Below, piece by piece: positions 54,207 to 62,137 of a stretch of DNA of 64,000 nt. Each line of letters begins with the position of its first letter. Within the stretch, counting starts at the first letter, position 1. The notes under the pieces are model-generated. The model searched no databases, was not told the origin of the DNA, and saw only the letters and a program-made list of their open reading frames with translations. A program made the position numbers and the translations under genes. The stretch covers positions 154,765-218,764 of the forward strand of contig CACXGN010000020.1 in NCBI GenBank assembly GCA_902767225.1, read 5' to 3'. The stretch comes from an uncultured Eubacteriales bacterium. Lineage in GTDB: Bacteria > Bacillota > Clostridia > Christensenellales > Borkfalkiaceae.

Positions 54207-55142
54207 TTAAATACCTTCCATAACGTGCATATTGCGTAGTTTAGACGATTTTATAGAATCGACAACAGAATATGCGTGCGTTTCCAAATTGTTGCAAGTT
54301 GCGGTAGACATATTCTGGTTTTTAATTTCGCTTATTATCATCCTTGCGATATCTTCTATAATTTCAGCCTTATCGCTAGCCTGCGACTTTGAATTTCCAA
54401 GTTCTGTGATGCCCGCAAGCGACATTTCAAGGTCGGAAAGCAGGGGAAGATTTCTCATGCCTTTATACGCCCATTTATAAAAAGGCTCAAACTTATTGTT
54501 TAAAAGGTATATGGTAGATATGGCGTGCTTAACAAATTCAAATATCGCAAGTTGAGCCGCTCCCGTTTCTTTTCTGTCAATTAGCCTTCCGTAATTATAC
54601 TGTCCCGCCTGCGCCATCATAATAACGTGCGCGGCGATTTTTTTTCTTCTTATATCTTCGGGGTAGCCTTTAAGCAAAACTTCGCGCACCTTTGAAAATT
54701 CGCCGAGATCGTCTCTAAAAACTTTTCCGTTGCAAGCGGTTGCAAGCGAAGATGAAGGCGTATAAAGCCAACGCTCGTCTGAATCGGGCGGATTTGTCGC
54801 CCCCAAAAACCGCTTGTAAAAATCTTCGATAATTATAACTCCGTGGCGGTTTCCGTCGGCAGGGGAAAGAAGTTGGCGATTTAGCCCCATAAACTCTTTC
54901 GGAAGTTTAGCGTATGCTCGTTCTAACTTAAATCCGAATTCTCTTTCGTCTTTTTCGGTAATAAAAAGGCAAAACCCCGGTTCAAAGTCGTGATCTTTTG
55001 AAATATCGTCGTCAAAGCCAAAACACTCAGATCCTTCGCCCACAAGCCCAACGGCTATTCTGTCTTCGGGGAAGCCCCCGTCTTGTATCATTTTTTTGCC
55101 GAACTCTTCATAATATTTTTCGGCTATTTCAATTCCTTTCAT
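54207..55142 (-). CDS. DUF4037 nucleotidyltransferase-like protein
   Basis: A 311-residue protein. GLVGEGSECFGFDDDISKDH near the N-terminus resembles the GS and D-x-D active site of nucleotidyltransferases, which fits DUF4037. The remainder is helical. The gene overlaps the end of the upstream TPR gene by 14 bp, so the two are co-translated. The substrate is unknown. Confidence 0.78.
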   Translation of the reverse strand: MKGIEIAEKYYEEFGKKMIQDGGFPEDRIAVGLVGEGSECFGFDDDISKDHDFEPGFCLFITEKDEREFGFKLERAYAKLPKEFMGLNRQLLSPADGNRHGVIIIEDFYKRFLGATNPPDSDERWLYTPSSSLATACNGKVFRDDLGEFSKVREVLLKGYPEDIRRKKIAAHVIMMAQAGQYNYGRLIDRKETGAAQLAIFEFVKHAISTIYLLNNKFEPFYKWAYKGMRNLPLLSDLEMSLAGITELGNSKSQASDKAEIIEDIARMIISEIKNQNMSTATCNNLETHAYSVVDSIKSSKLRNMHVMEGI

Positions 55143-55956
55143 AAATTTCCTTCGATAAATTTTTTAATTCTTCCGCAATAACTTCGTATCCGAAATATTT
55201 AAATGACGGGGCGCATTTTTCTATAACGAAAGCGTAATATCCGTTTCTATCTATACTTTCGTCGTTAAGCACGTTATAGGCTTTAAAAAGGCAGTCGGTA
55301 ATCTTATCTTTGCCTTTACCCGTTTGGTCATACATGTGCGCAAGGTTAACGTAAGAAATGGCGGAATCGAGTTTGCCTTCTATAAAAGCGGAAGTGATAT
55401 CTATCGCACTAAGATACATTTTCTCCGCCTTTTCGTATTCGCCCGCGTCGACAAGCGCTAATGCATAGTTGTTATATAGTCCCGCAAATTTTAAGTCGTT
55501 TTCATTAAGATTAGCTTTATATATACTTAAAGCCTTTTCGTAGATAGGTAAAGCGTTCTTAAAATCGCCGAACGCCTTATAGGCTGTCGCCACGTTCAAA
55601 AAGATAGTGGCGGAAGATACAGCTTCGGTTAAGCCGAGCTTTTCGATAAGCAAAAGCGCGCGTTCGCAGAATTTATATGCTTCTTCCTTTTTGCCGACTT
55701 TCCGCATATAGCCGATAAGTTCGCTGTCTATCGAAAGTTCGCCTTTAAGGTCTTTTAAGCTTACCGCCTCGTTTTGCCAGTATTCTAAAAGTCTGCCCGC
55801 GCTTTCGTAATCGTTTTTATTAAAAAAAGCGTCTGCTTTTTCGATGATTCGGGAAACGGGTATTGTTCCTAACGGTTGATCTTTTTTCGGATCGTAAAAT
55901 TCTTTGCCGCCGCAAAGTACGCAAGACGGCTCTTTATAATCAAAAGGATCGATCAT
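55129..55956 (-). CDS. Tetratricopeptide repeat protein
   Basis: A 275-residue protein with a CVLCGG motif near the N-terminus and several TPR units (for example AYKAFGDFKNALPIYEKALS and AGEYEKAEKMYLSAI). It probably scaffolds the DUF4037 protein encoded by the overlapping gene downstream. No membrane segment is seen. Confidence 0.78.
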   Translation of the reverse strand: MIDPFDYKEPSCVLCGGKEFYDPKKDQPLGTIPVSRIIEKADAFFNKNDYESAGRLLEYWQNEAVSLKDLKGELSIDSELIGYMRKVGKKEEAYKFCERALLLIEKLGLTEAVSSATIFLNVATAYKAFGDFKNALPIYEKALSIYKANLNENDLKFAGLYNNYALALVDAGEYEKAEKMYLSAIDITSAFIEGKLDSAISYVNLAHMYDQTGKGKDKITDCLFKAYNVLNDESIDRNGYYAFVIEKCAPSFKYFGYEVIAEELKNLSKEIYERN

Positions 55957-55973
55957 ATTTTTTCTCCCGCAAA

Positions 55974-56003
55974 ATTATAACATACCTAAAAATAACGTGT
56001 CAA
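55974..56003 (-). promoter_or_regulatory. Promoter of the TPR/DUF4037 operon
   Basis: On the minus strand TTGACA (55998-56003), 18 bp, TATAAT (55974-55979). The operon is divergent from feoA. Confidence 0.65.
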
Positions 56004-56053
56004 TACGGGCGGGCTTAATGAATATTATAAAATTTTTATAAATAAAATGTTAT

Positions 56054-56275
56054 ATGAGATTATCCGAGTTAAAAGACGGCGAAAGCGCAAAAGTTATTTC
56101 CGTAGATACAGAAGTCGACCTTAAAAAAAGGCTTAATCAAATGGGTATGGTAAAAGGGGTAAAGGTAACCGTAATAAAAAGAGCGCCGCTCGGCTGTCCG
56201 ATAGAGATAAAACTTCGCGATTTTTATATCGCGCTTAGGGAAGAAGACTGCGAAAACATCAAGGTGGAAAAATGA
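56054..56275 (+). CDS. feoA: Ferrous iron transport protein A
   Basis: A 73-residue SH3-like protein. It starts RLSELKDGESAKVISVDTE; KKRLNQMGMVKGVKVTVIKRAP is conserved. No Shine-Dalgarno precedes the ATG, and TAAAAT at 56043-56048 lies 5 bp before it, so the transcript may be leaderless. The end overlaps feoB by 4 bp (ATGA). Confidence 0.92.
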   Translation: MRLSELKDGESAKVISVDTEVDLKKRLNQMGMVKGVKVTVIKRAPLGCPIEIKLRDFYIALREEDCENIKVEK

Positions 56276-58179
56276 ATAAAAACGTTGCGCTGATCGGCAA
56301 TCCGAACGTCGGAAAAACCACGCTGTTTAACGCCTTAACCGGCTCTCACCAAAAGGTCGGAAACCTTTGCGGGGTAACGGTTGAGAAAAAGGAAGGTAGG
56401 CTTAAAGGCGAAAAGGATATAATCATCACGGACCTTCCCGGCATATATTCGCTAAACGCAAAATCGGAAGACGAAAAAGCCGTGCTTACTTTCTTACAAA
56501 AAACTCCGCCGGATATAATAATAAATATCGTCGACGGAACGAATTTGGAACGAAACCTATATTTAACCGAGAAACTTAAATTCCTTTCCGTTCCCATAAT
56601 ACTTGCGGTAAATATGTCCGACGAGATGGCTAGGTCCGGAATAATATTAGATCACGCAAAACTCGAAAGAGATTTTGGGGTTAAAGTTATAGCGATTTCC
56701 GCAAAAAAGAAAAGCGGGATAGATAAAATAATAAACGCCGTTAAAACGGTAAAAGTCGCGCAGTTTGAAAATCAAAACTTATCCGACGAAAAAACGTTCG
56801 AAAAAATCGAAAAAATCTTATCCGTCTGTCTTAAAAAACAGCCTACTAAAAACGAACTTTTCACTCTAAAAGCCGATAGGATACTGACGCATAAATATCT
56901 TGGCTTTCCCATCTTTGCGTTAATTCTTACCGCTGTGTATTTTTTGTCGCTGACTATCGGAAACTTTTTCGGCGATAAGATGGGCGAAGCGTTGGAAAAA
57001 GGAATAACCGCGATAAGCTCAGTGAAGATATTTTCACAACTACCAGCCGTTATTCACGGACTTATTTTTGACGGAATATTAAAGGGGATAAGCACGGTTT
57101 TAACCTTTCTGCCGGTTATTCTCGTTCTGTTTTTCTGCCTTGCAATATTAGAAGAATCGGGATATATGGCACGCGTTTCGTTCTTGTTCGATAAAGCGTT
57201 CAGAAAAATAGGGCTTGGCGGAAAATCCGTTATACCGCTCGTGCTGTCATGCGGGTGCACGGTAACGGGGGTTATGGCAACAAGAACGATAGAGAATAAA
57301 ACCGAACGGCTTGCCACGGTGATACTTTGCCCGTTTATGCCGTGCGGAGCGAAAATGGCGGTGTTTGCCTACCTTGCGGATAAACTTTTTTTCGGCAATC
57401 CGTTTATTGCGGTGCTTGCCTATTTTTTCGGTGCGTTTGCCGTTATGGTATTCGGTAAACTTCTTGCGAAGTTAAAAGTTTTTAAAGGCAAAAGTTCTTT
57501 CCTTTTGGAAATACCCGTGCTAAGATTTCCAAAGGTTTCAGACGTAATTTACGTGCTTTTTGAAAAGATCAAAGATTTTTTAATCAAAGCGGGAACGGTA
57601 ATACTTTCCGTATCGATAATACTGTGGATATTAAATCATTTCGGGTTTTCGGGCTATACCGAAAAAGCTGAAGAATCGTTTTTGTTCAATTTAGGCAACG
57701 GAATAAAATATATATTCTATCCGTTGGGGTTTTGCAGTTGGCAAACTTCGGTATCCCTTTTATCGGGCGTTTTGGCAAAAGAAGCGATTATGGAAAGTCT
57801 GGAACTTATCGCGCTCGATATAGGCTCGCTTTTTAATAACGCTTTTTCCGTATTTGCGTTTATGGCTTTTATAATCTTGTCTCCGCCGTGTATCGCCGCG
57901 CTTTCGCAAATAAAAAGGGAATTAAACAGCCGAAAACTCTTCGTGATGACTATCGCTTTTGAATTCCTTGCGGCGTATCTTAGCGCGCTTATAATAAACG
58001 TTACGGGAACAATTATTTTAAGTTTCCCGCACTTGATTTTTATTCTTATTGCTGTTATAATCTTAATAAGAATAACGGTGGCGCTATCCGCTAAATCTTG
58101 CGCAAAATGTGAAGGTTGCAAACGTAAAAAAGGGGGCAAAGTATGTCGAAATCGCAAAAATCGGAATACGACTATATGA
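56272..58179 (+). CDS. feoB: Ferrous iron transport protein B
   Basis: A 635-residue Fe(II) transporter. The N-terminal G domain has GNPNVGKTT (9-17), DLPG (53-56) and NMSD (113-116). The membrane part has the two Gate motifs, including SCGCTVTGVMATR and PCGAKMAVFAYLADK. The C-terminal tail has a cysteine cluster CAKCEGC and a further Cys (C-x2-C-x2-C-x8-C). It overlaps feoA and a small downstream ORF. Confidence 0.95.
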   Translation: MNKNVALIGNPNVGKTTLFNALTGSHQKVGNLCGVTVEKKEGRLKGEKDIIITDLPGIYSLNAKSEDEKAVLTFLQKTPPDIIINIVDGTNLERNLYLTEKLKFLSVPIILAVNMSDEMARSGIILDHAKLERDFGVKVIAISAKKKSGIDKIINAVKTVKVAQFENQNLSDEKTFEKIEKILSVCLKKQPTKNELFTLKADRILTHKYLGFPIFALILTAVYFLSLTIGNFFGDKMGEALEKGITAISSVKIFSQLPAVIHGLIFDGILKGISTVLTFLPVILVLFFCLAILEESGYMARVSFLFDKAFRKIGLGGKSVIPLVLSCGCTVTGVMATRTIENKTERLATVILCPFMPCGAKMAVFAYLADKLFFGNPFIAVLAYFFGAFAVMVFGKLLAKLKVFKGKSSFLLEIPVLRFPKVSDVIYVLFEKIKDFLIKAGTVILSVSIILWILNHFGFSGYTEKAEESFLFNLGNGIKYIFYPLGFCSWQTSVSLLSGVLAKEAIMESLELIALDIGSLFNNAFSVFAFMAFIILSPPCIAALSQIKRELNSRKLFVMTIAFEFLAAYLSALIINVTGTIILSFPHLIFILIAVIILIRITVALSAKSCAKCEGCKRKKGGKVCRNRKNRNTTI

Positions 58180-58307
58180 GACAGGCAGACGTTTTGGAAG
58201 AAGACGCGTTTTTCCCCGAAGAGTGGGAAAGAGCGGAAGATACCGATAAAGAAAAATACTTTGAATTTTATGACGATATAAAAACCACTCCAAAAGACGA
58301 CTGGTAA
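58143..58307 (+). CDS. Small acidic ORF overlapping the feoB 3' end (54 aa)
   Basis: A 54-codon ORF in another frame that starts inside feoB and ends 128 bp after its stop. A strong purine-rich site (AAAGGGGGC) lies just before the ATG. The product is highly acidic and aromatic (EEDAFFPEEWERAEDTDK). It is unlike FeoC and has no cysteines. A terminator begins directly at its stop codon, supporting it as the last gene of the feo operon. Confidence 0.55.
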   Translation: MSKSQKSEYDYMRQADVLEEDAFFPEEWERAEDTDKEKYFEFYDDIKTTPKDDW

Positions 58308-58332
58308 AAAAAAGACCGCTAACGGTCTTTTT
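58306..58332. terminator. Bidirectional intrinsic terminator
   Basis: Stem AAAGACCG / CGGTCTTT with flanking A and T runs between the feo operon and trmO. Confidence 0.85.
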
Positions 58333-59029
58333 TATTTTCCGATTTTATTATTTGTATCACGGTGGCAACGCCGCAATTTACCTTAAACTTAAAGTCGAAA
58401 TCTCCGTATCTCATACCGAAAATTCTTTCTTCGTCTTCGTTATAGGCAGGGCGCGGATCTTCTTTTATGCACTCAATTGCGGTTTTATAAAGTTCGCCGT
58501 CTAATTCTTTCGGGATTTCGCAATCCACTTTCACGGTAAGAAAATAGTCTTTATTTTCTTCCGAATATCCGTATTTGCAATCTTCGTGCGAGTCAGTAAA
58601 CGGAATATAAGGCTTAATATCAAACAGGGGCGTTCCGTCTAAAAGGTCTGCACCTTCAACCGTTAAAACGGGCCCTAAAATCTCGTCGAACGTAATATCG
58701 ATAAGCTTAACGGAAGAAAGCCCTATGGGGTTTGGGCGAAAGGGCGATCTGCTCGCAAAAACGCCAACCTTTTCGTTTCCGCCCAGCCTTGGCGGGCGAA
58801 CGGTAGCGGTGAATTTATTTACGTGCGATTTAGAAAAATCGAAAAGAAGCCAAATATATTCAAAATCTTTTAGCCCTCTTATGGCGTCTTTACTGCGGTA
58901 TTCGGGATAAAAAACGATTTTTGCGCGGGCGGACTTGACTTTTCCGCTTTGGCGGGGAATACCGAATTTTTCCTTAAAATCGCTTATAACGTATGCGATA
59001 TGTTTAAAAGTAGTTATATCCGTTTTCAT
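58319..59029 (-). CDS. trmO: tRNA (N6-threonylcarbamoyladenosine37-N6)-methyltransferase TrmO
   Basis: A 236-residue SAM-dependent enzyme of the TsaA/YaeB family that methylates t6A37 of some tRNAs. FASRSPFRPNPIGLSSVKLI and DGTPLFDIKPYIPFTDS are the family motifs. The fold is a beta-barrel with an unusual SAM site. Its 3' end overlaps the feo terminator region. Confidence 0.9.
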   Translation of the reverse strand: MKTDITTFKHIAYVISDFKEKFGIPRQSGKVKSARAKIVFYPEYRSKDAIRGLKDFEYIWLLFDFSKSHVNKFTATVRPPRLGGNEKVGVFASRSPFRPNPIGLSSVKLIDITFDEILGPVLTVEGADLLDGTPLFDIKPYIPFTDSHEDCKYGYSEENKDYFLTVKVDCEIPKELDGELYKTAIECIKEDPRPAYNEDEERIFGMRYGDFDFKFKVNCGVATVIQIIKSENKKDR

Positions 59030-59047
59030 CTTTTTTCACTTTTGGTA

Positions 59048-59076
59048 TTGACAAATTTATAAAGGCAATATAGAAT
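59048..59076 (+). promoter_or_regulatory. Promoter of the small lipoprotein gene
   Basis: TTGACA (59048-59053), 17 bp, TAGAAT (59071-59076). Confidence 0.72.
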
Positions 59077-59096
59077 ATATTCGGAACGGAGGGAAT

Positions 59097-59249
59097 ATGA
59101 AAAAACGTTTAATGCCTTTATTTTTAGTTTTAACTATCGTTTGCGGCATCTTATCCTGTTTTGCCGCTTGCGGCGAGAGCGGCGGTAAATCGCCAGGCGG
59201 CAATAATTCCGGAATAGACGTCGTATTTAACGATAAATGGCCAAATTAA
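59097..59249 (+). CDS. Small lipoprotein (50 aa)
   Basis: A 50-residue product. The signal peptide KRLMPLFLVLTIVCGILSC is followed by a lipobox at FAAC. The mature part is short, glycine- and asparagine-rich and ends DVVFNDKWPN. GGAGGG precedes the ATG. It has its own promoter and a strong terminator at 59254, so it is a monocistronic gene. The function is unknown. Confidence 0.7.
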   Translation: MKKRLMPLFLVLTIVCGILSCFAACGESGGKSPGGNNSGIDVVFNDKWPN

Positions 59250-59253
59250 GTTT

Positions 59254-59286
59254 AAAAACGCCCGACAAAAAGTCGGGCGTTTTTTG
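59254..59286 (+). terminator. Intrinsic terminator after the small lipoprotein gene
   Basis: Stem ACGCCCGAC / GTCGGGCGT with T6. Confidence 0.88.
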
Positions 59287-59511
59287 TTTGCCTGAACGTT
59301 TATTGTGACGGCAAGTTCTCTGCTTACGCCTTTATCCTTTAAAAACAGAATAATTTTTACCCGAAGATCTTTTATTTTTGTAATCATTTTGTTTTATAAT
59401 AACACAACGGCATTTATTTTTCAAGCAAAAAAGAAAGCAGATGCTGATTATATCTAAAAACATTGCAAAAATAATTTCGGTATACTAATATTATAAAAAA
59501 GGAGAAAAACT

Positions 59512-59907
59512 ATGAAAAGTGCAGCAAAAATTATGTATACGATAGGCAAAATTTTCAGCATAATAGAGATTTGTATGACCGTTATAGGAATCATCTTTGG
59601 CATACTTGTCGCGATATATGCAAAAGAAATTGCGGCAAGGGCGGATGTTTCAAGAACGTCTGAGGAAATTTACCGCATAGGTATCGCGTTTATGGTCGCG
59701 ATGATAATATCATTTTTGATAGTAACCGTGGTTTTGTGCATTGCAAGTTATGCAAGAAGATCTATCGATAACGGAAGGGTAGACGCTTTGCCGCATATCA
59801 TTATGATAGTTATAGGAATTTTCGGCGATATATTCTATCTGCTTGGCGGCGTGTTCGGAATTATTTCCGAAAATGACGAAACGGGGAAGGGTGCTCCGCA
59901 GAACTGA
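59512..59907 (+). CDS. Small integral membrane protein, unknown function
   Basis: A 131-residue protein with about three membrane helices (VIGIIFGILVAIYAK, MVAMIISFLIVTVVLCIAS, IIMIVIGIFGDIFYLLGGVFG). AAGGAG precedes the ATG. It is monocistronic with a shared terminator. No family is recognised. Confidence 0.7.
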   Translation: MKSAAKIMYTIGKIFSIIEICMTVIGIIFGILVAIYAKEIAARADVSRTSEEIYRIGIAFMVAMIISFLIVTVVLCIASYARRSIDNGRVDALPHIIMIVIGIFGDIFYLLGGVFGIISENDETGKGAPQN

Positions 59908-59922
59908 TCTTAAAGCAAAAAC

Positions 59923-59947
59923 AAAGGGCAGAGTATTCTGCCTTTTT
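59923..59947. terminator. Bidirectional intrinsic terminator
   Basis: Stem AAGGGCAGA / TCTGCCTTT between convergent genes. Confidence 0.78.
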
Positions 59948-59957
59948 ATTTTTAAAT

Positions 59958-60425
59958 TTATTCCGAAACTTTATAGTATTTAATTATTTTAGCCCCATAG
60001 TTTTCTATCGGGAAATCAAACACGGCGTTATCGTGCGCGGTAACGTAAATTTTTGTTTCGCCGTTAACCTTTACCACGCGGTTTACTAAAACCGTGTGGT
60101 AAAACCTTCTTTCGTTCCCAAGTTGAATAACGTCTGCGACTTCAATTTCTTTCTTGTCGCACTCAAAAAGTTTAAATCCGATGCTTTTATTGTTAAGTCC
60201 GAAATTTGCAAATTCGTCAACTCCCGTCCAGGCGGGCGCGCGGTCGTTTAGTCCTAAATAATACCAGCCGTTTATTAAAAAATTCATAGGGATATTTCCG
60301 GCATATAGGCATTGAGAAACAAAGTTGGTACAGTCTCCGCCAAGGTTTGAAAAATTGTAATAGATAGGGTTAAAAGAAAAAGCCCATTTTTCAGCGTATT
60401 TTATGGCGGCGGCTCTGTCGAACAT
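59958..60425 (-). CDS. Putative amidase-domain (amidase_6-like) protein
   Basis: A 155-residue protein. NLGGDCTNFVSQCLYAGNIP holds the likely catalytic cysteine, and HTVLV the histidine, of the NlpC-like amidase_6 domain. No signal peptide is present, so it acts in the cytoplasm or is exported another way. No Shine-Dalgarno is seen, and TAAAAT lies 5 bp before the ATG. Confidence 0.75.
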   Translation of the reverse strand: MFDRAAAIKYAEKWAFSFNPIYYNFSNLGGDCTNFVSQCLYAGNIPMNFLINGWYYLGLNDRAPAWTGVDEFANFGLNNKSIGFKLFECDKKEIEVADVIQLGNERRFYHTVLVNRVVKVNGETKIYVTAHDNAVFDFPIENYGAKIIKYYKVSE

Positions 60426-60481
60426 AATTTATTTTATGAAAAAACAACTGTTTTTGCGCCGAAATATTTTAAAGTCTATTA

Positions 60482-60510
60482 TTGCATTATGAAAATAGAT
60501 ATGTTAAAAT
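60482..60510 (+). promoter_or_regulatory. Promoter of the exported-protein pair
   Basis: TTGCAT (60482-60487), 17 bp, TAAAAT (60505-60510). Confidence 0.7.
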
Positions 60511-60563
60511 TATAATGAACTTAGTTTAAATAAATTTTTTTTAACGGTTGGAGGGATAATACG

Positions 60564-62135
60564 GTGAAGATAAGAAATAAATTTTTAATAGTTTTCATTT
60601 CTTTTTTCGCAATTGCACTTTCCTTTGCGTGTTTCGGCTTTTCGCACAAAGTTTCTTTCGCTGCGGAAGAAGATAACTGGTGCGTTTTAACCGGCGACAC
60701 GGGTAACACGCCAAGCGTTACTGCAGATGCCGACGGATACTATAAGATAGAAAATTTGAAGTTTTGGCGATCGAGCGTCAATTCGGATAGGAAACTTATT
60801 ACAGACGGACTTACCGTAAGCATAAAGGTGAGCGGATACGATAATATGCCCTTAGGCTTCGGGTTTACTAATACGGCGGACGGATATTCGCCCGTATCCG
60901 ATATGTTCAACGCAACGCTAAGGACTAGTGCGGACTGGAATTTACTTTATTATCAATACGACCATACGGGGGAATTCGGATCTCCAACGCACGATATAGC
61001 CTTTTATAACTCAAACCTTTCGGATTCAACTTGGAATTACCGCTACGGTATAGACGGCAATAGAAGATACGGTTTTAATAAAGCGACTGAATTTGATTTT
61101 TCGATAAAATTTGAAAAGGAAGGCAGCGTATATAAACTTACTACGTCCGGTTCGGCATATTCAGACAGAAATTCAAGTAACGTGTGCTACGTTTCCGATT
61201 ATTACGTTCCGACTACCGCATATCTATGCGTTTGGGCTCTCGACGGTAATAATGCGGATATATCGGTAAAGTATACCGAAACGGGCAGTTATACGCCTAA
61301 CGATCAAACTGCCGAAGGCGAAGATCTTTCCGGCGATAACTTTTTCCCCGAGCCCATAGTTACGTTGGCTGAAAACGGGTATATAAAAATAGAAAAGCTC
61401 GATAACTGGGATTACGGCGTTTATTCAAAAAACAAAGTAAAAATAGACGGGCTTACCTTAAATTATAAGGTAACTGGGTATAACGGTTGCCCCATAGGTT
61501 TCGGACTTTCAACGACGGATACGGTTTTATCTCCGCTGGAAGGGAAGTTCAACGCAACCATTCGTCCCGTTTCGTCTACTCCGTATCTATATTATCAGAG
61601 TGACCATAGCGGTGAAACTATTTCTCCGCCGTATCATCATATAGCGTATAAAAACCCCGAACTTACCGACACGTCTTACGGGGCTGACGGCGCGCAAAGA
61701 TATAAATTCACAAATTATTCTTCGTTTGAATTTTCCGTTAAATTTGAAAAATTCGGCGACGTATATAAAATAACTACTAACGGCATATCTAACTTCGCCT
61801 CGGCTGAAAGTAATGTTTGCTATGTTTCCAAAAACTATATTCCGGACGAAGCGTATGTTTGCATTTGGGGCGTAGAAGGCGGCAGACATACGATTTTCGT
61901 TAAGACAGATCCGAGTTTTATTGTCGAGCCTACCGAACCCGAAAACCCGTCGGGTCCTACTGAACCTGAAAATCCCGAAGATCCTACAACGCCAAAGGAC
62001 GAAGAGATAAAGCCAGACAAAAAGTCTTTCGGTTGTTTTTCGGGAATAGAAACCGCAAGTTATTCTTGCGCTATGGCGATCATTGTTGCTTTTGCGATGA
62101 TATTTATCCGTAAAGTAAAGAAAGGGGGGAAATAA
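60564..62135 (+). CDS. Membrane-anchored exported protein with a duplicated domain
   Basis: A 523-residue protein starting with GTG, preceded by GGAGGG. The signal peptide ends near FAAEE. Two similar domains of about 200 residues follow (about 38-250 and 265-455), sharing GFGxxxT, FNAT.R, YYQ.DH.GE, SNVCYVS and a C.W segment. A proline- and glutamate-rich spacer (PTEPENPSGPTEPENPED) and a C-terminal membrane helix with a basic tail anchor it. The fold is beta-rich and may bind a carbohydrate or protein; no family is recognised. Confidence 0.75.
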   Translation: MKIRNKFLIVFISFFAIALSFACFGFSHKVSFAAEEDNWCVLTGDTGNTPSVTADADGYYKIENLKFWRSSVNSDRKLITDGLTVSIKVSGYDNMPLGFGFTNTADGYSPVSDMFNATLRTSADWNLLYYQYDHTGEFGSPTHDIAFYNSNLSDSTWNYRYGIDGNRRYGFNKATEFDFSIKFEKEGSVYKLTTSGSAYSDRNSSNVCYVSDYYVPTTAYLCVWALDGNNADISVKYTETGSYTPNDQTAEGEDLSGDNFFPEPIVTLAENGYIKIEKLDNWDYGVYSKNKVKIDGLTLNYKVTGYNGCPIGFGLSTTDTVLSPLEGKFNATIRPVSSTPYLYYQSDHSGETISPPYHHIAYKNPELTDTSYGADGAQRYKFTNYSSFEFSVKFEKFGDVYKITTNGISNFASAESNVCYVSKNYIPDEAYVCIWGVEGGRHTIFVKTDPSFIVEPTEPENPSGPTEPENPEDPTTPKDEEIKPDKKSFGCFSGIETASYSCAMAIIVAFAMIFIRKVKKGGK

Positions 62136-62137
62136 AA

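Noticed and set aside
59151..59387. 78-codon minus-strand ORF
   Set aside because: It crosses the small lipoprotein gene and its terminator. The first 40 residues look protein-like, but there is no ribosome site or homologue I recognise.
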